DNA of 64,000 bases, taken from contig NC_092271.1 in NCBI RefSeq assembly GCF_036320965.1, positions 291,457 through 355,456 on the forward strand, read 5' to 3'. This document shows, one piece after another, positions 61,622 through 64,000 of this stretch; positions within the stretch are counted from its first letter, which is position 1, and every line of letters starts with the position of its first letter. Source of the DNA: Panulirus ornatus (taxonomy: Eukaryota; Arthropoda; Malacostraca; Decapoda; Palinuridae). A program made the translations under genes and the position numbers. The notes beneath the pieces are model-generated. The model was not told the DNA's origin. It ran no database searches and worked only from the letters and a program-made list of their open reading frames with translations.

Positions 61622-62223
61622 ATCATAGAACATACAAACCTCCAACAGCCAGGATCGAACCCGGGACCCCTGCGCAGGAGGCTGGCATGCTAACCGCTAG
61701 GCTATGGGACTGTATAATAGGAAACAACTATTCGAAATACTAAGTACTCGAATACCCTTCGTCTCACAATGGTGAGCAACGGGGTCTATACCGGTTGTTT
61801 CCGAACAGACGCACATAGAAAGCTGATAGCGTTTTACCGAACCTAACTGTACAACGCGGAGGTATATGAATACGAATAAAGTGCATATGAACGCGCACCT
61901 TCATAGAACATACAAACCTCCAACAGCCAGGATCGAACTTTATTCGTATTCATATACCTCCGCGTTGTACAGTTAGGTTCGGCAAAAAGCGATCAGCTGG
62001 CTATGTGCGTCTCTTCGGAAACAACCGGTATAGACCACGTTGCTCACCATTGTGAGACGAAGGGTATTCGAGTACTTAGTATTTCGAATAGTTGTTTCCT
62101 ATTTTACAGTCCCATAGCCTAGCGGTTAGCAGGCCTGCCTCTTGCACAGGGGTCCCGGGTTCGATCCTGGCTGTTGGAGGTTTGTATGTTCTATGAAGGT
62201 GCGCGTTCATATGCACTTTATTC
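61622..62223. mobile_element. Foldback of tRNA-related SINE-like units
   Basis: Two copies of a ~286 bp unit lie in inverted orientation. The minus-strand unit (about 61622-61938) and the plus-strand unit (about 61939-62223) share arms of about 250 bp. Each unit contains a tRNA-like block with A-box-like tagcctagcggttagc (minus 61704-61689; plus 62115-62130) and B-box ggttcgatcc (minus 61661-61652; plus 62158-62167). A body follows with tattcgagtacttagtattt and ctcaccattgtgag. The minus unit carries a second partial tRNA-like start (61901-61938). The T-arm pairing is poor, so this is not a working tRNA. The loop-like anticodon is GCA in the plus copy and GCG in the minus copy. Confidence 0.78.
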
Positions 62224-62226
62224 GTA

Positions 62227-62257
<31 letters not shown>

Positions 62258-62264
62258 TTTCTTT
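62224..62264. repeat. (TA)n plus T-run
   Basis: A short TA and T tract: the minus-strand tail of the LINE to the right, fused to the end of the foldback. Confidence 0.88.
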
Positions 62265-63627
62265 TTTTGCTTTGTCGCTGTCTCCCGCGTTTGCGAGGTA
62301 GCGCAAGGAAACAGACGAAAGAAATGGCCCAACCCACCCCCATACACATGCCTTGATTCAACCCACTGACAGCACGTCAACCCCGGTATACCACATCGCT
62401 CCAATTCACTCTATTCTTTGCCCTCCTTTCACCCTCCTGCATGTTCAGGCCCCGATCACACAAAATCTTTTTCACTCCATCTTTCCACCTCCAATTTGGT
62501 CTCCCTCTTCTCCTCGTTCCCTCCACCTCCGACACGTATATCCTCTTGGTCAATCTTTCCTCACTCATTCTCTCCATGTGACCAAACCATTTCAAAACAC
62601 CCTCTTCTGCTCTCTCAACCACGCTCTTTTTATTTCCACACATCTCTCTTACCCTTACGTTACTTACTCGATCAAACCACCTCACACCACACATTGTCCT
62701 CAAACATCTCATTTCCAGCACATCCATCCTCCTGCGAACAAATCTCTATCCATAGTCCACGCCTCGCAACCATACAACATTGTTGGAACCACTATTCCTT
62801 CAAACATACCCATTTTTGCTTTCCGAGATAATGTTCTCGACTTCCACACATTCTTCAAGGCTCCCAGAATTTTCGCCCCCTCCCCCACCCTATGATCCAC
62901 TTCCGCTTCCATGGTTCCATCCGCTGCCAGATCCACTCCCAGATATCTAAAACACTTCACTTCCTCCAGTTTTTCTCCATTCAAACTCACCTCCCAATTG
63001 AATTGACCCTCAACCCTACTGTACCTAATAACCTTGCTCTTATTCACATTTACTCTTAACTTTCTTCTTTCACACACTTTACCAAACTCAGTCACCAGCT
63101 TCTGCAGTTTCTCACATGAATCAGCCACCAGCGCTGTATCATCAGCGAACAACAACTGACTCACTTCCCAAGCTCTCTCATCCCCAACAGACTTCATACT
63201 TGCCCCTCTTTCCAAAACTCTTGCTTTCACCTCCCTAACAACCCCATCCATAAACAAATTAAACAACCATGGGGACATCACACACCCCTGCCGCAAACCT
63301 ACATTCACTGAGAACCAATCACTTTCCTCTCTTCCTACACGTACACATGCCTTACATCCTCGATAAAAACTTTTCACTGCTTCTAACAACTTTCCTCCCA
63401 CACCATATATTCTTAATACCTTCCACAGAGCATCTCTATCAACTCTATCATATGCCTTCTCCAGATCCATAAATGCTACATACAAATCCATTTGCTTTTC
63501 TAAGTATTTCTCACATACATTCTTCAAAGCAAACACCTGATCCACACATCCTCTACCACTTCTGAAACCACACTGCTCCCATATAATTTACCAGGAATAC
63601 TCAACAAACTTATACCTCTGTAATTTT
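62265..63627 (-). mobile_element. LINE copy, 5'-truncated, with small deletions
   Basis: The minus-strand 3' half. The 3'UTR (62265-62376) lacks about 80 bp between two acacatg-like repeats. The ORF ends at 62377. A 2 bp insertion near 62743 (agatttgttcgc for agttgtgcgc) shifts the frame after AWTMDRD. Upstream, 278 codons (63545-62709) are open with FMDLEKAYD, GLRQGCVMSPWLF and FADD. About 63 bp are deleted near 63575 (between QCG and YGRV). The copy is cut at the NYRG codons (63627) against the next element. Confidence 0.87.
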
Positions 63628-64000
63628 ATTTATATTTATTTATTATACTTGGTCGCTGTCTCCCGCGTTAGCGAGGTAGCGCAAGGAAACAGATGAAAGA
63701 ATGGCCCAACCCACCCACATACACATGTATATACATACACGTCAACACACACACATATACATACCTATACATCTCAACATATACATATATATACACACAG
63801 ACATATACATATATACACATGTACATAATTCATACTGTCTGCCCTTATTCATTCCCGTTTCCACCCCGCCACACATGAAATAACAACCCCCTTCCCCTTC
63901 ATGTGCGTGAGGTAGCACGAGGAAAAGACAACAAAGGCCACATTCGTTCACACTCAGTCTCTAGCTGCCATGCATAATGCACCGAAACCACAGCTCTCTT
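63628..64000 (-). mobile_element. LINE 3'UTR, long-3'UTR subfamily, runs off window
   Basis: After tttatttatatttatttatt, the reverse complement of the long-type 3'UTR is present: gcgctacctcgctaacgcgg, the tatgtatatgtctgtgtgta segment, cacatgaagggg and ggtttcggtgcattatgcat. It continues past position 64000, so the ORF of this copy lies outside the window. Confidence 0.85.

Noticed and set aside
61641..62178. tRNA genes
   Set aside because: A- and B-box-like motifs are present, but T-arm and acceptor pairing fail and the sequence is part of an inverted repeat unit. Treated as SINE-related.

Overview
The window looks like nuclear DNA of a repeat-rich arthropod, most likely a decapod crustacean. 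The evidence is one recognisable host exon of a metazoan gene family (TMTC), very long minisatellite arrays, RTE-like LINEs whose 3' ends run into (TA)n, and a Penelope-like element (PLE) with a GIY-YIG endonuclease. The decapod assignment is inference. No prokaryotic gene, CRISPR array, rRNA gene or functional tRNA gene was seen.

Layout. Positions 1-58 hold the last codons of a LINE. Positions 59-4152 are satellite A (23-24 bp unit). Positions 4153-34029 are satellite B (31 bp unit, about 30 kb), with higher-order periods of 341 bp, about 0.4 kb and about 1.5-2.2 kb, and one nearly exact 2.17 kb tandem duplication. Positions 34030-35098 are unique sequence with a (CT)45 tract and a 53-bp-spaced duplication carrying CRE-like motifs. 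The first coding exon of a TMTC-family gene follows at 35099-35469. It ends at a clear splice donor, and no later exon is visible, so the rest of the window is probably its intron 1 (at least 28.5 kb).

Positions 37045-64000 are a nest of retroelements separated by (TA)n arrays. One LINE copy (37255-40577) is full length with an intact 998-codon endonuclease/reverse transcriptase ORF. At least ten further LINE copies or fragments on both strands are 5'-truncated or decayed and fall into a short-3'UTR and a long-3'UTR subfamily. A short element of about 235 bp carries the LINE's 5' leader and 3' end but no ORF, so it is probably a non-autonomous rider. Two PLE loci are present, one an inverted pair (40675-43047) and one a single truncated copy (46271-48082). 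The 3' region of the plus-strand PLE copy contains a good match to a type I hammerhead ribozyme. A foldback made of tRNA-related SINE-like units lies at 61622-62223.

How it fits together. The intact LINE could supply the reverse transcriptase for itself and for the short element. The (TA)n tracts lie at nearly every insertion edge, as tails and probably as targets. The points most worth following are the ribozyme, the shared structured 5' leader, the LINE and short-element pair, the twice-seen chimeric LINE junction, and the error-dense 2.17 kb satellite duplication that may be an assembly artefact.
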